A stretch of DNA of 64,000 nucleotides from Umezawaea endophytica. Lineage in GTDB: Bacteria > Actinomycetota > Actinomycetes > Mycobacteriales > Pseudonocardiaceae. The stretch is from contig NZ_JANYMP010000024.1 in assembly GCF_025061645.1 (NCBI RefSeq), positions 1 through 64,000 of the forward strand, in the 5' to 3' direction. The notes below the pieces were generated by a model that was given only the letters and a program-made list of their open reading frames with translations, had not been told where the DNA came from and made no database searches. Below, piece by piece: positions 16,778-25,704 of this stretch. A program made the position numbers and the translations under genes. The first letter of the stretch is position 1. Each line of letters opens with the position of its first letter.

Positions 16778-18411
16778 CGCACGTCCTGCGGGGAGAGGCG
16801 GTCGAGGACCAACCGGGCCTGCTCGGCCAGCACCGGGGTGGCGAAGAGGGCCGCGGCGGACAGGTCGACGTCGAACTCCTCCGAGCAGAGCTTGGCCAGC
16901 CGCAGCGTCAGCAGCGAATCGCCGCCCAGCGCGAGGAAGTCATCGTCGGCGTGCACCTCGCGCAGGCCCAGGAGCGTGCTCCACACCCGCCCCAGGGCGC
17001 GTTCCACCGGCGAGGTCAGCGGCAGCACCGCCTCGACGGCGAACAGGCCGACCAGGTCGCGCTTGACCACCTTGCCCGCGGCGTTGCGCGGCAACAGGTC
17101 CACCCGCAGCAACCGGGCGGGCACCTCCGCCGGGGACAGCCGCTCGGCCAGGAACACCCGCAGCCCCTCGACCACGTCCGCCGCCGTGGCCACGACCGCG
17201 GCGGCGAGCACCGTGCCGGACCTCGGGTGGGGCAGTCCGAGCACCGCGGCGTCCAGCACACCGGGATGCTCGTGCAGCGCCGCCTCCACGGCGAGGGTGG
17301 ACACCCGGTGCCCGCCGACCTTCACCAGGTCGGACTCGCGGTCGATCAGGTGCAGGTACCCGTCGTCGTCGAGCCGCCCCAGGTCCCCGGTGCGGATCCA
17401 CCCGTCGACCGGAGCCGGGGAACCGTTGTCGTGCAAGGGGGTTCGCGGCGCCACCGGTGCGCGCAACCACACCTCCTCCCCGACCACCCGCACGTCACCC
17501 GTGCCCAGCGCGGTCGGCCTGGTCGGGTCGAACGCCATCGCGACGTGGCCGGGAGCTGCCTCCGTGGAGCTGTAGTAGTTCACCAGGGTGGCGTCGGGCA
17601 GCGCACGGGACAGCTCCAGCGCGACCGCGGGCGGCAACGCGGCCCCGGTGGACCCCACCAGCGCCAACGACGTGAGGTCGTGCCGCGACCACGCCGCGGA
17701 GTTGACCAGCTCGATGGCGGTCGCGGGCACCAGGAACAGCGAGCCCGCCCGGTACCGCTCGACAGCGGCGCACAGCTCCGCCACGTCCGGGCGCGCCGCC
17801 ACCAGCGCGGCCGCTTCCGCGGTCAGGGCGTTGAGCAGCATCGTCTGGCCCGCGTTCGTGCCGATCGGGAAGGCGTGGGCGAAGTACCGCGAACGCCCCC
17901 ACGACCGTCGCCGCGATTCGTAGCCGTGGATGAGGTTGGCGTGGGTGGCCACCACACCCTTGGGACTCCCGTCGGTGCCGGAGGTGAACAGGACCTGCGC
18001 GGCGGCCTCGGGCGGGACGACGTCCAACTCCGCGGCGGGCCCGTCCGCCGCCTCCGTCGTCGTGCCGCCCGCGAACTCCACCGCCGTCCGGCCGTGGACC
18101 AGCGTTCGCGCCTCGCAGCGGGTCAGCAGGGCGTTCCTCAGCACGTCCGGGACGCGCGTGGAGAGAGGGACCGCCGTCGCGCCCGCGATCAGCACGGCGC
18201 AGAACGCCACCGCGTAGTCGGTCCACTCGTCCTCACCGAACAGCAGCCCCACCCGGTCCCCCGCGCCGACGCCCGAAGCACGCAGCCTGCGGGCGAACGA
18301 CATCGCCCTCGCGTGCCACGCGCCGAACGTCAGCACCGTGCCGTCGGTCTGCCGGATCGCCGGACGCCCCGGCTCACGAGCGCGGTCCTCCAGCACCTCG
18401 GGGACGGTCAC
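16768..18411 (-). CDS. Adenylation-carrier protein (acyl-activating type)
   Basis: The 547-residue protein has an AMP-binding domain (about 1-455) with P-loop FTSGTDGSPKG, the GWIRTGDLG motif and the NAAGKVVKRDL lysine. A carrier domain follows with ALGGDSLLTLRL as phosphopantetheine site. The substrate-pocket region (FPIGTNAGQTML) lacks the FDxS aspartate pattern of amino-acid A domains. It therefore looks like acyl- or aryl-CoA-ligase-type domains and may activate a carboxylic acid rather than an alpha-amino acid. The GTG start overlaps the preceding A-PCP stop by 4 nt. Confidence 0.8.
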   Translation of the reverse strand: MTVPEVLEDRAREPGRPAIRQTDGTVLTFGAWHARAMSFARRLRASGVGAGDRVGLLFGEDEWTDYAVAFCAVLIAGATAVPLSTRVPDVLRNALLTRCEARTLVHGRTAVEFAGGTTTEAADGPAAELDVVPPEAAAQVLFTSGTDGSPKGVVATHANLIHGYESRRRSWGRSRYFAHAFPIGTNAGQTMLLNALTAEAAALVAARPDVAELCAAVERYRAGSLFLVPATAIELVNSAAWSRHDLTSLALVGSTGAALPPAVALELSRALPDATLVNYYSSTEAAPGHVAMAFDPTRPTALGTGDVRVVGEEVWLRAPVAPRTPLHDNGSPAPVDGWIRTGDLGRLDDDGYLHLIDRESDLVKVGGHRVSTLAVEAALHEHPGVLDAAVLGLPHPRSGTVLAAAVVATAADVVEGLRVFLAERLSPAEVPARLLRVDLLPRNAAGKVVKRDLVGLFAVEAVLPLTSPVERALGRVWSTLLGLREVHADDDFLALGGDSLLTLRLAKLCSEEFDVDLSAAALFATPVLAEQARLVLDRLSPQDVRWR

Positions 18412-20102
18412 GTGGCACGCGCCCGGTCGACCGCCTCGGCGATGGCCGCGACGGTGCCCCGTCCCAGCACGAGCTTCAGGTCCACCACGCCGCCGAAGGC
18501 CGCGCGCGACCGCGCCACGAGCTGGGTGGCGATCAGCGAATGCCCGCCCAGGTCGAGGATGTGCTCGTGCACGCCGACGCCGTCCACGCCGAGGAGCCCT
18601 TCCAGGATCCGGGACAGCGCTTGCTCGGTCGTGGTGCGGGCGATGTCGTCGGTCACCGGAACGGGCAGGCGCGAGCGGTCGACCTTGCCGTTGGCCGTCA
18701 GGGGCAGCCGCGGCAGGACGTGCACCTCGTCCGGCACCAGGTGGCGCGGGACCTCCCCGGCCAGCGCGACCCGGATCGCGGTGCCGGTCACCGGCGGGCC
18801 GTCGTCGAGCACGACGTGCGCGACCAGCCGGGTCGTGCCCTCGGTCGTGCTCCGCCCGGACACCACCGCCTCGCGGACCGGGGGAAGCGCGGTCAGCGCG
18901 TGCTCCACGGCACCCGGTTCGACCCGGACACCCCGCACCTTGAGCTGGTCGTCGCCGCGACCGAGGAAGGTCAGCACGCCGTCGGGCGAGCGACGGCCCA
19001 GGTCTCCCGTCAGGTACAGCCTCCCCGCACCGAACGGGTTGGCGACGAACCGCCGAGCGGTCAGGGCCGCGTCACCGAGGTAACCGCGGCCCACGTGCGG
19101 TCCTCCGAGCACGATCTCCCCCACCTCGCCGTCGGCGACAGGCCGCAGGTGCTCGTCGACCACCAGCGCCGTGGTCCCGGCCACGGCACGCCCGATGGGC
19201 ACCTCGGGCGCGGCCGGGTCGGCGGCGGTCACGGTGTGCAGGGTCGCGCACACCGTGGTCTCGGTGGGCCCGTAGCCGTTGACGAAGGCCACCCGGTCCC
19301 GCCACCTCTCGGCCGTGGACGGCGAGCACACCTCCCCCACGCTGACGAGGACGCGTAGGTCCGGGTACGGCTGGTCGGGCAGCGTCCGGACCACCGCGGC
19401 GGGCAGCACGGCGTGGCTCACCCGCCGGTCGAGCAGCGTGGTCGCGAGGTCGTCCCCCGCCACGACCTCCCGCGGTGGCACCTCGAGTCGGGCACCGTGC
19501 CCGAGCGCCATGACCAGGTCGAACACCGCGCCGTCGAACGCCGGGGAGGCGAACTGGAGCACGCGGGCGCCGGGCCCGAGGTCCGGGAAGTGCTCGCGCT
19601 GGACGTCGACCAGGTTCCGCACTCCCGCGTGCTCGACCAGGACGAGCTTCGGCTCGGCGGTGGTGCCCGACGTCGGCATCACGTAGGCGAGGTCCTCCGG
19701 CGCGGGTCGGGGCAGGTCCCCGGCGCCCGGCACCGCGTCGAGGCGGGCGAGGTCCAGGTGGGGCAGTCCGGGCAGCCTGCCGACCGCGGTCCCCGCGAGC
19801 ACCGCCGTGACGCCCGCCCGTTCGGCGAGCGCCAGCGACCAATCCCGCGGGTACGAGTCCGAGAGCGGCAGGAACGCCGCGCCCGCCTTCCACACGGCCA
19901 GCACGGCTTCGACGTGCTCAAGTCCCCGATCGACCACCAGCGCGACGACGTGACCCGGCCCAACGCCTTCCGCGCGCAGAGCGGCCGCGAGGCCGTCGGT
20001 CCTGCGGTCCAACTCGCGGTAGGTCACCGTGGCGGCGCCGTCCGCCACCGCCACGTGATCCGGCGCGTGCCGAGCCCACCTCGTCACGACGTCGCAGAGC
20101 AC
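18408..20102 (-). CDS. Amino-acid adenylation-carrier protein
   Basis: About 564 residues: an NRPS A domain (P-loop MPTSGTTAEPK, GYGPTETTVCAT, YLTGDLGRR, LTANGKVDR) followed by a carrier domain with DLGGHSLIATQL. My manual reading of the specificity pocket is D-G-F-V-V-V-G-V-C-K. The first Asp indicates an alpha-amino acid; the rest suggests a hydrophobic side chain, but I cannot name it. The GTG at 20102 is preferred because GGGAGGAG stands just upstream; a GTG at 20117 in the same frame lacks this. It is the first gene of the five-gene operon reading to 13495. Confidence 0.85.
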   Translation of the reverse strand: MLCDVVTRWARHAPDHVAVADGAATVTYRELDRRTDGLAAALRAEGVGPGHVVALVVDRGLEHVEAVLAVWKAGAAFLPLSDSYPRDWSLALAERAGVTAVLAGTAVGRLPGLPHLDLARLDAVPGAGDLPRPAPEDLAYVMPTSGTTAEPKLVLVEHAGVRNLVDVQREHFPDLGPGARVLQFASPAFDGAVFDLVMALGHGARLEVPPREVVAGDDLATTLLDRRVSHAVLPAAVVRTLPDQPYPDLRVLVSVGEVCSPSTAERWRDRVAFVNGYGPTETTVCATLHTVTAADPAAPEVPIGRAVAGTTALVVDEHLRPVADGEVGEIVLGGPHVGRGYLGDAALTARRFVANPFGAGRLYLTGDLGRRSPDGVLTFLGRGDDQLKVRGVRVEPGAVEHALTALPPVREAVVSGRSTTEGTTRLVAHVVLDDGPPVTGTAIRVALAGEVPRHLVPDEVHVLPRLPLTANGKVDRSRLPVPVTDDIARTTTEQALSRILEGLLGVDGVGVHEHILDLGGHSLIATQLVARSRAAFGGVVDLKLVLGRGTVAAIAEAVDRARAT

Positions 20103-20184
20103 ACGGGCTCCTCCCACTCGGTTCGACCACCGCCGGAACCTTCACCCACGGCCGAGCGAACGGGCAACTCCCCGTCTCAGCAGG

Positions 20185-21195
20185 TCAGCCGGGTGGCAGG
20201 TGGGCCGTCGCCCGCGCAAGCTCCCGGACCGTACGGGCTCGCACCGCCACGTCCAGCCGGGTCTCGTACTCCCACAGGGTGAGCGCGCCGCCCGCCATCG
20301 CGCGGTCGAGCCAGTCGAACGCGGTCTGGCGTTCGACCGGGCTGACGAGGTGGTCGGCTCGCTGGTTGGACGAGGGGTCGCGCAGCGGCTCGTCGGCGGG
20401 CAGGGGCAGGTCGACCACCACCTTCGCCAGGTCGCGGGCCGTGGTGGCCGACCACACGAGAATGGTCCGGGCCGCGTGCTCACCCGGACCGAGTCGTCCT
20501 TCGGACAACGCCTGTTCGAGGTACTTGGCGATCCGGGCCCGGTCGAGGTCGAGCGCAGGCGGATCGGCGACCGCGGGGCCGGTGAAGACCAGACCTGCCG
20601 GGCGCGCGGTGCGAGGCTGGTCGTCCCGATTCGGGCTGTCCAACTCGGCGCGCAGGGTGTCGAGGTCCTCCCCCAAGGCCGCGCGGTCGAGGAAGCTGTC
20701 GAACCCCTCCCTGCTGAGCCCGCCGCGGCCCCTGGCCTGGAGGATCTCCGACACGAACGCGAGCCGTTCGAGGCCCGCGAGCATCGCGGGATCGTTCCGC
20801 CGCCGCCGCAGGTGCGGTTCGACGTCGAGGAACAGCACTAGCAGATCGGCCGCGGTTCGCGCTCTGGCCGCGAACGCGGTCCGCCACTTGCGGTCCGCGC
20901 CGCTCAGCACGTCGTACTGCGCGGCGATGTCCAGGAGGGTGATCGCGAACTCGCGCTGGAGGTCGTCGACGGGCGTGGTGACGGGCACCGCGTCCCACCT
21001 CGGCGCGGGCAGGTCGGCCACCACCGCGGGCAGGTCCTGGTAGTCGGCTTTCGCCACCGCCTGCCGAAGATCCTCGTAGCGATCCTGGTCCAGCAGTCCA
21101 CGTGCCAACGCGAAGTCCACCACCGCCATGGCGTGCTTCCGCCGGGCACCCCTCCGCGCTTGGGCGCTCCACCACTCGTTCAACGACGTCCGCAT
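20185..21195 (-). CDS. Protein with three DUF1707-like repeats
   Basis: The 336-residue soluble protein starts at an ATG with AAGGGG upstream. Three segments share the DUF1707 pattern of two helices ending in LADLP-like motifs: near the N-terminus (LARGLLDQDRYEDLRQAV, ending ADLP), in the C-terminal third (LSEGRLGPGEHAARTI, ending VDLPLP) and at the end (MAGGALTLWEYETRL, ending AHLPPG). DUF1707 is a common actinobacterial N-terminal module of unknown role. Three copies around a charged, Arg-rich middle is unusual. No link to the neighbouring NRPS-like operon is evident. Confidence 0.55.
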   Translation of the reverse strand: MRTSLNEWWSAQARRGARRKHAMAVVDFALARGLLDQDRYEDLRQAVAKADYQDLPAVVADLPAPRWDAVPVTTPVDDLQREFAITLLDIAAQYDVLSGADRKWRTAFAARARTAADLLVLFLDVEPHLRRRRNDPAMLAGLERLAFVSEILQARGRGGLSREGFDSFLDRAALGEDLDTLRAELDSPNRDDQPRTARPAGLVFTGPAVADPPALDLDRARIAKYLEQALSEGRLGPGEHAARTILVWSATTARDLAKVVVDLPLPADEPLRDPSSNQRADHLVSPVERQTAFDWLDRAMAGGALTLWEYETRLDVAVRARTVRELARATAHLPPG

Positions 21196-21358
21196 CCCCT
21201 TGGCAGCTAGCTGGACACCCCGAGTGTGACGGGTGGCGACGAGGCGGATCAAGACATCCGAAAATCGTGTCGAGGTCGGTGTCGGATCCGGCCCGAGCCG
21301 TTCGTGGAGGAGGTGAGCGGGCCGCCACGAGGGCGTTCCGGTGATCGCAGGAGATGAG

Positions 21359-22192
21359 ATGTCCCACCCGCAGCCCGTGGCCCGCCGCATGTACGACCTG
21401 GTCGAACCCATCGGCCTGGTGCCCTACTTCGCCGACGAGTCCGACCAGGCCCTGATGGCGCTGGGTCTGCGCAACCCGTGGGACGCCTACTTCGCCGGAC
21501 GCGCCGCGCCGCTCGGCCGCACGGTGCCCGCCGAGGTGGTCCACGCGGTCTTCTACAACTTCGCCCCCGGCGAGGTCGCCCGCCACCTCCCGCGGGTCTG
21601 GGACCTGACCACGCCCGAGGCGGCACTGGCCGCCCGCGAACGGGGCTGCGTCGCGGGCCTGCGGCGAATCCTGGGCGACCGCGCCGACGCCCCCGGCGTC
21701 GCACGCGCCGGTGACCTCCTGCTGACGGCGGCGACCAGCGCACCGGTGCAGGGACGCGTCCTCTACGCCGCCCTGCGCACCCTCCCGGTACCGCGGGAGC
21801 CCGTGGCCCGACTGTGGCACGCGGCCACGTTGCTGCGTGAGCACCGCGGCGACGGCCACAACGCCGCCTTGCTGACCGAGGACATCGGCGGGACCGAAGC
21901 CCACGTGCTGCACGCCCTGTCCGTCTCCATGCCCGCCAAGGAGTTCGGCCGAGTCGGCCACCTGCCCTCGGCGCAGTTGACCGCGGTCATCGACGGCATG
22001 CGCTCCCGCGGCCTGATCGGGACCGACGGCTGGCTCACCGCCGCCGGGCACGCCACGAAGGAACGGGTCGAGGCCACGACCGACCGACTCGCGGAAGCGC
22101 CCTACAACGCCTTGTCCCCTGACGAACTCGAACTCCTGGCCGCCGACCTCGACCCGATCTCGGCCGCCATCCGAGCCGTCTTCCCGTCGTAG
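21359..22192 (+). CDS. SCO6745-family protein
   Basis: The 277-residue protein begins MSHPQPVARRMYDLVEP and contains FADESDQALMALGLRNPWDAYFAGRAAPLG in similar style to the actinobacterial SCO6745 family (only the first part is diagnostic: Y-F-A-D-E near the start, then the AGRAAPLG turn). The C-terminal part has a winged-helix look (GMRSRGLIGTDGWLTAAGHA), as in MarR-like proteins. The function is not established. The ATG at 21359 with AGGAGA upstream is preferred to one 18 bases earlier. It is divergent from the DUF1707 gene. Confidence 0.65.
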   Translation: MSHPQPVARRMYDLVEPIGLVPYFADESDQALMALGLRNPWDAYFAGRAAPLGRTVPAEVVHAVFYNFAPGEVARHLPRVWDLTTPEAALAARERGCVAGLRRILGDRADAPGVARAGDLLLTAATSAPVQGRVLYAALRTLPVPREPVARLWHAATLLREHRGDGHNAALLTEDIGGTEAHVLHALSVSMPAKEFGRVGHLPSAQLTAVIDGMRSRGLIGTDGWLTAAGHATKERVEATTDRLAEAPYNALSPDELELLAADLDPISAAIRAVFPS

Positions 22193-22210
22193 GTGTTCGA
22201 CGTCCGGGGT

Positions 22211-22834
22211 TCAGCCGGTGAACTCGTCGACGCCGAGGGCGAAGTCCCAGTGGCCGACCCCGTTGTTGGCGAGTCCCACCGTGACCACGCCCAGTCCTTC
22301 GAGCCAGTGCGCCATCTTCAGGCCGCCGACGTCCAGCGGCCGCAGCCCGAGGCTCTCGACGAACGTCGCGACGTCCACTTTGGCCTGTGCGTCGTCGCCC
22401 GCGATGAAGGCGGTGGGGCGCCCCTTCTCCAGGACGCCGCGGAAGATGGTGTTGAACACCTTCACCACGTTGGCGCTCGCCGGGGCCACCTTGGCGACCT
22501 CCTGCGCGATCGAGGTCTCCTCGCTGTGGGCCAGCCCGTCGAACGTGGCGTTGAAGGGGTTGCTGATGTCGACGACGACCTTGCCCGCGAGGGCGTCCCC
22601 GTACTCTGCGACGACCGGCACGACACCGTTGTACAACAGGGCCGTGATGACGATGTCCCCGTTCGGGACGGCGCCCCACTTGCCCGTCGTCGTGCCGCCG
22701 CCCAGAGCCTTGACCAGGTCGTCGACCTTGGCCTGGTCGCGGCCCATGACCTCGACGGTGTAACCGCCCGCCACCGCGAGCGTGCCGATGGCGCGGGCCA
22801 TGTTCCCCGTGCCGATGAGCGTGATGCTGTTCAT
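22211..22834 (-). CDS. NADPH-dependent F420 reductase-like protein
   Basis: The 207-residue protein has an N-terminal Rossmann motif, LIGTGNMARAIG (residues 5-16). The overall pattern is that of F420H2:NADP oxidoreductases and related NAD-binding proteins (VVVDISNPFN, then VVKVFNTIF). F420 binding cannot be proven from the sequence; related proteins act on NADP alone. It follows the SDR gene by 29 bp on the same strand and is probably co-transcribed under control of the TetR regulator at 23716. Confidence 0.75.
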   Translation of the reverse strand: MNSITLIGTGNMARAIGTLAVAGGYTVEVMGRDQAKVDDLVKALGGGTTTGKWGAVPNGDIVITALLYNGVVPVVAEYGDALAGKVVVDISNPFNATFDGLAHSEETSIAQEVAKVAPASANVVKVFNTIFRGVLEKGRPTAFIAGDDAQAKVDVATFVESLGLRPLDVGGLKMAHWLEGLGVVTVGLANNGVGHWDFALGVDEFTG

Positions 22835-22863
22835 GAGGTTCCTGTTCTTGAGCGAGGCGTGGT

Positions 22864-23604
22864 TCAGATGGCGGTGGTGCCGCCGTCGGCGACCAGTTCC
22901 AGGCCGTTGACGTAGCTGGAGTCGTTGGAGGCGAGGAACAACGCGACGGTCGCGATCTCTTCGGGACGGCCCATCTCCCCGCGCGGGATGAGGGACTCGA
23001 ACGCGGCCTTGGTCGCCTCGTCGAACAGCTCCTCCTGCTTGGCGGTGGCGACCTGGCCGGGGGTCAGGACGTTGACCCGGATCTTGCGGTCGCGCAGCTC
23101 GTTGAGCCAGACGCGGGCCCAGGCCTGCTGGACGGCCTTGCTCCCCGCGTAGAGGCTCCAGCCGGGGAAGGCGCCGAGGGAGGCGTTCGACCCGGTCATG
23201 AGGATCGAGCCGTTGTCGTTGATCAGCGGCAGCGCCTTCTGCACGGTGAACAGCGTGCCGCGCGCGTTGAGCCAGAAGGCCTGGTGGAACTGCTCCTCGG
23301 TGATCTCGCCGAGCGCGGCGGGTTCACCCATCCCGGCGCTGGCCCACAGCACGTCGATCGAGCCCTTCTCCCGCTTGACGGTGTCGTACAAGCGGTCCAG
23401 GTCGTCCAGGTCGGCCGCGTCACCCTGGACGGCGGTGACGTCGCGGCCGATCAGCGCGACGGCGTCGTCCAGCGCTTCCTGCCGCCGGGCCTGGATGAAG
23501 ACGTGCGCCCCTTCCTCGACGAACAGCTTGGCGCCCGCCAGCGCCATCCCCGTGGACCCGCCGGTGATCACCGCGACCTTGCCATCGAGCTTTCCCACGA
23601 CCAC
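22864..23604 (-). CDS. Short-chain dehydrogenase/reductase
   Basis: The 246-residue classical SDR has a TGGSTGMALAG nucleotide motif in place of TGxxxGIG, plus ASAG (about 88-91), catalytic Ser in TGSNAS, and YAGSKAV as the YxxxK motif. It should be an NAD(P)-dependent cytoplasmic oxidoreductase of unknown substrate. It is divergent from a TetR gene, with palindromes containing GTAC in between, and is followed by the F420-reductase-like gene. Confidence 0.85.
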   Translation of the reverse strand: MVVGKLDGKVAVITGGSTGMALAGAKLFVEEGAHVFIQARRQEALDDAVALIGRDVTAVQGDAADLDDLDRLYDTVKREKGSIDVLWASAGMGEPAALGEITEEQFHQAFWLNARGTLFTVQKALPLINDNGSILMTGSNASLGAFPGWSLYAGSKAVQQAWARVWLNELRDRKIRVNVLTPGQVATAKQEELFDEATKAAFESLIPRGEMGRPEEIATVALFLASNDSSYVNGLELVADGGTTAI

Positions 23605-23623
23605 TCCGTAACTTGATGGTTAT

Positions 23624-23650
23624 GTACACCAGACTGTGTACGTAACGTAC
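23624..23650. promoter_or_regulatory. Overlapping palindromes, probable TetR operator
   Basis: GTACAC (23624-23629) and GTGTAC (23636-23641) form an inverted repeat. It overlaps GTACGTAACGTAC (23638-23650), a palindrome with one central odd base. All lie in the 111-bp gap between the SDR and TetR starts. The adjacent TetR protein is the obvious candidate binder. Confidence 0.55.
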
Positions 23651-23715
23651 GCGACGGGTGCTCGAGGGCGCAAGCTATGTAGACCGATCCGTACCCAACG
23701 GCCTATGCTCGGGGT

Positions 23716-24288
23716 ATGACGGAGTTGGAGAAGGGCCCGCTGGGCCAGCGCCGCGGCAGGGGCGCACGCGAGCGCATCCTCAGCGCGTCACAGCGGTTGT
23801 TCCGCGACAAGGGCATCAACCGCACCGGCATGGACCAGCTCTGCGCCGAGGCCCAGGTGTCCAAGCGCACGGCCTACCAGCACTTCGCCACCAAGGACGA
23901 CCTGGTCACCGAATACCTGCGCCGCTTCGACCCGGACGTCATGCCAGGAGTCTTCGACCGCCCCGACCTCACCCCCCGCGAACGCCTGCTCGCCGCCTTC
24001 GAGATCCCCGCGACCACCCCCCTGTGCCCCTACATCGCGGCGGCCGTCGAACTCCACGACCCAGCACACCCCGCGTCCCAGTACGCGCGCGACTACAAGA
24101 CCGCCATCGCCAAGCGCCTCACCGAAACCGCCCGCAAAGCAGGCGCCACCAACCCCGAACAACTCGGCGAACAACTCGCACTGCTCATCGACGGCGCCTC
24201 AGCCCGCACCCGAGTACTCGACACCGATTCCTTCCCCACCGCAGCCACCATCGCCGCCGTGCTCATCGACAACGCGATCCCGTCCTGA
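23716..24288 (+). CDS. TetR family transcriptional regulator
   Basis: The 190-residue protein has an N-terminal TetR HTH at about 16-63 (RERILSASQRLFRDKGINRT, then VSKRTAYQHFATKDDL). The C-terminal half resembles TetR_C domains (DTDSFPTAATIAAVLIDNAI). It is divergent from the SDR/F420-reductase pair and probably represses both through the palindromes at 23624-23650. ATG with weak upstream purines. Confidence 0.85.
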   Translation: MTELEKGPLGQRRGRGARERILSASQRLFRDKGINRTGMDQLCAEAQVSKRTAYQHFATKDDLVTEYLRRFDPDVMPGVFDRPDLTPRERLLAAFEIPATTPLCPYIAAAVELHDPAHPASQYARDYKTAIAKRLTETARKAGATNPEQLGEQLALLIDGASARTRVLDTDSFPTAATIAAVLIDNAIPS

Positions 24289-24369
24289 TCATGTAACGCG
24301 GACGGCCGACCGCCCGACGTAGGGGGACACGACCCGTCGGCGTCGACGGGGCAGGGGGAAGGACCAGCC

Positions 24370-25704
24370 GTGGCTCTGTTCGGTGGCAAGGAGAACGCGG
24401 AAGTCGTCGCGCTCCAGCAGCAGGTGGCGGCCGCGCACTCCACGATCGCCGAACTGCGCGGGTGGGTGGGGCAGTTGCGCGGCGCGGAAACCGGGGCGCT
24501 GGAGGCTGAACTGCGGCACCTGCGGTCGTCGGTGGAGCAGGCCAAGAGCGACCGGACGGCACTCGCCGCGGAGCAGCAGCAGGTGCGGAGCGAGGTCGAC
24601 TCGTGGCGCGCGCAGCTCGTGGAGACGCGGGAGTTGGCCCTGCTCCAGGAGATCGGCGTCTACGAGTACGCACATCCCCTGGACGACGCCCTGGCGTACA
24701 AGGACTCCCTGGCGGCCCTGAAGCAGCGGATCAAGGAAGCGGCCAAGGGCGACGCGGTGACCTGCCAGGTTGACTGGGCGGTGAACGGGTCGCTCAAGGA
24801 AGGCCAGAAACTCGGGCGGGACATGGCGAAGCTGATGCTGCGCGCCTACAACGCCGAGGCCGACAACGCCGTGCGCGCGGTGAAGCCGCACACTCGCGAG
24901 GCCGTGAAGAAGCGGCTGACGACGACGCGGGACACGGTCGGCAGGCTCGGTGTGCTGATGCGGATCGTCATCTCGCCGGACTACCACCGGTTGCGGTTGC
25001 GCGAGATCGACCTGACGTCGGACTACCTGGTGAAGGTCGAGGCCGAGCGCGAGCAGGCCAGGGCCGAGCGCGAACGATTGCGCGAGGAGGCCAAGGTCTC
25101 CAAGGAGATCGAGCGGGAACGGGCGCGGCTGGCGAAGGAGCGCACGCACTACACGACCATCGTCGCGAGGCTGGAGGCCAAGGGCGACCTGGAAGGGCTG
25201 GAACGGGCGCGTGAGCAGTTGGCGTCGGTCGACAGCGCGATCGCCGGAGTCGAGCAGCGGGCGGCGAACGTGCGTGCCGGGTACGTCTACGTGATCTCCA
25301 ACATCGGCGCGTTCGGCCCCGACGTGGTCAAGATCGGCATGACCCGCAGGTTGGAGCCGATGGACCGGGTCCGTGAACTCGGTGACGCGTCGGTGCCGTT
25401 CCGCTTCGACACCCACGCCTTGTTCTTCTCCGAGGACGCCGTCGCCCTCGAGACCAGCCTGCACCAGAAGCTGAGCCACCGGCGCTTGAACCTGGTCAAC
25501 CCGCGCCGCGAGTTCTTCTACGCCACACCCGCGGAGGTCCGGGACCTGCTGGTGTCGCTGGGCAACGACCACGTCCTGGAGTACAACGACATCGCCGAAG
25601 CGGTCGAGTGGCGGGCGTCGGACCCCGGTCGGCGCGGCGGGTCGGGCACTGTCGGGGCGCAGGTCGACGCTGACGGGGACCTGTCCGACGACGGTGGTGA
25701 GTGA
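24370..25704 (+). CDS. Coiled-coil DUF4041 / GIY-YIG (T5orf172) protein
   Basis: The 444-residue protein begins with a coiled-coil (about 8-85), has a DUF4041-like middle (about 100-220), a second charged coiled-coil (220-295) and a C-terminal GIY-YIG-like domain of the T5orf172/MUG113 type. That domain shows YVYVISN (from about 303), VKIGMTRR, RVRELGDASVPFRF and ALETSLHQKL with the catalytic-type Glu. Such proteins occur in phages and mobile elements and may act on DNA. The next gene starts at the stop codon, indicating coupling. Confidence 0.75.
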   Translation: MALFGGKENAEVVALQQQVAAAHSTIAELRGWVGQLRGAETGALEAELRHLRSSVEQAKSDRTALAAEQQQVRSEVDSWRAQLVETRELALLQEIGVYEYAHPLDDALAYKDSLAALKQRIKEAAKGDAVTCQVDWAVNGSLKEGQKLGRDMAKLMLRAYNAEADNAVRAVKPHTREAVKKRLTTTRDTVGRLGVLMRIVISPDYHRLRLREIDLTSDYLVKVEAEREQARAERERLREEAKVSKEIERERARLAKERTHYTTIVARLEAKGDLEGLERAREQLASVDSAIAGVEQRAANVRAGYVYVISNIGAFGPDVVKIGMTRRLEPMDRVRELGDASVPFRFDTHALFFSEDAVALETSLHQKLSHRRLNLVNPRREFFYATPAEVRDLLVSLGNDHVLEYNDIAEAVEWRASDPGRRGGSGTVGAQVDADGDLSDDGGE

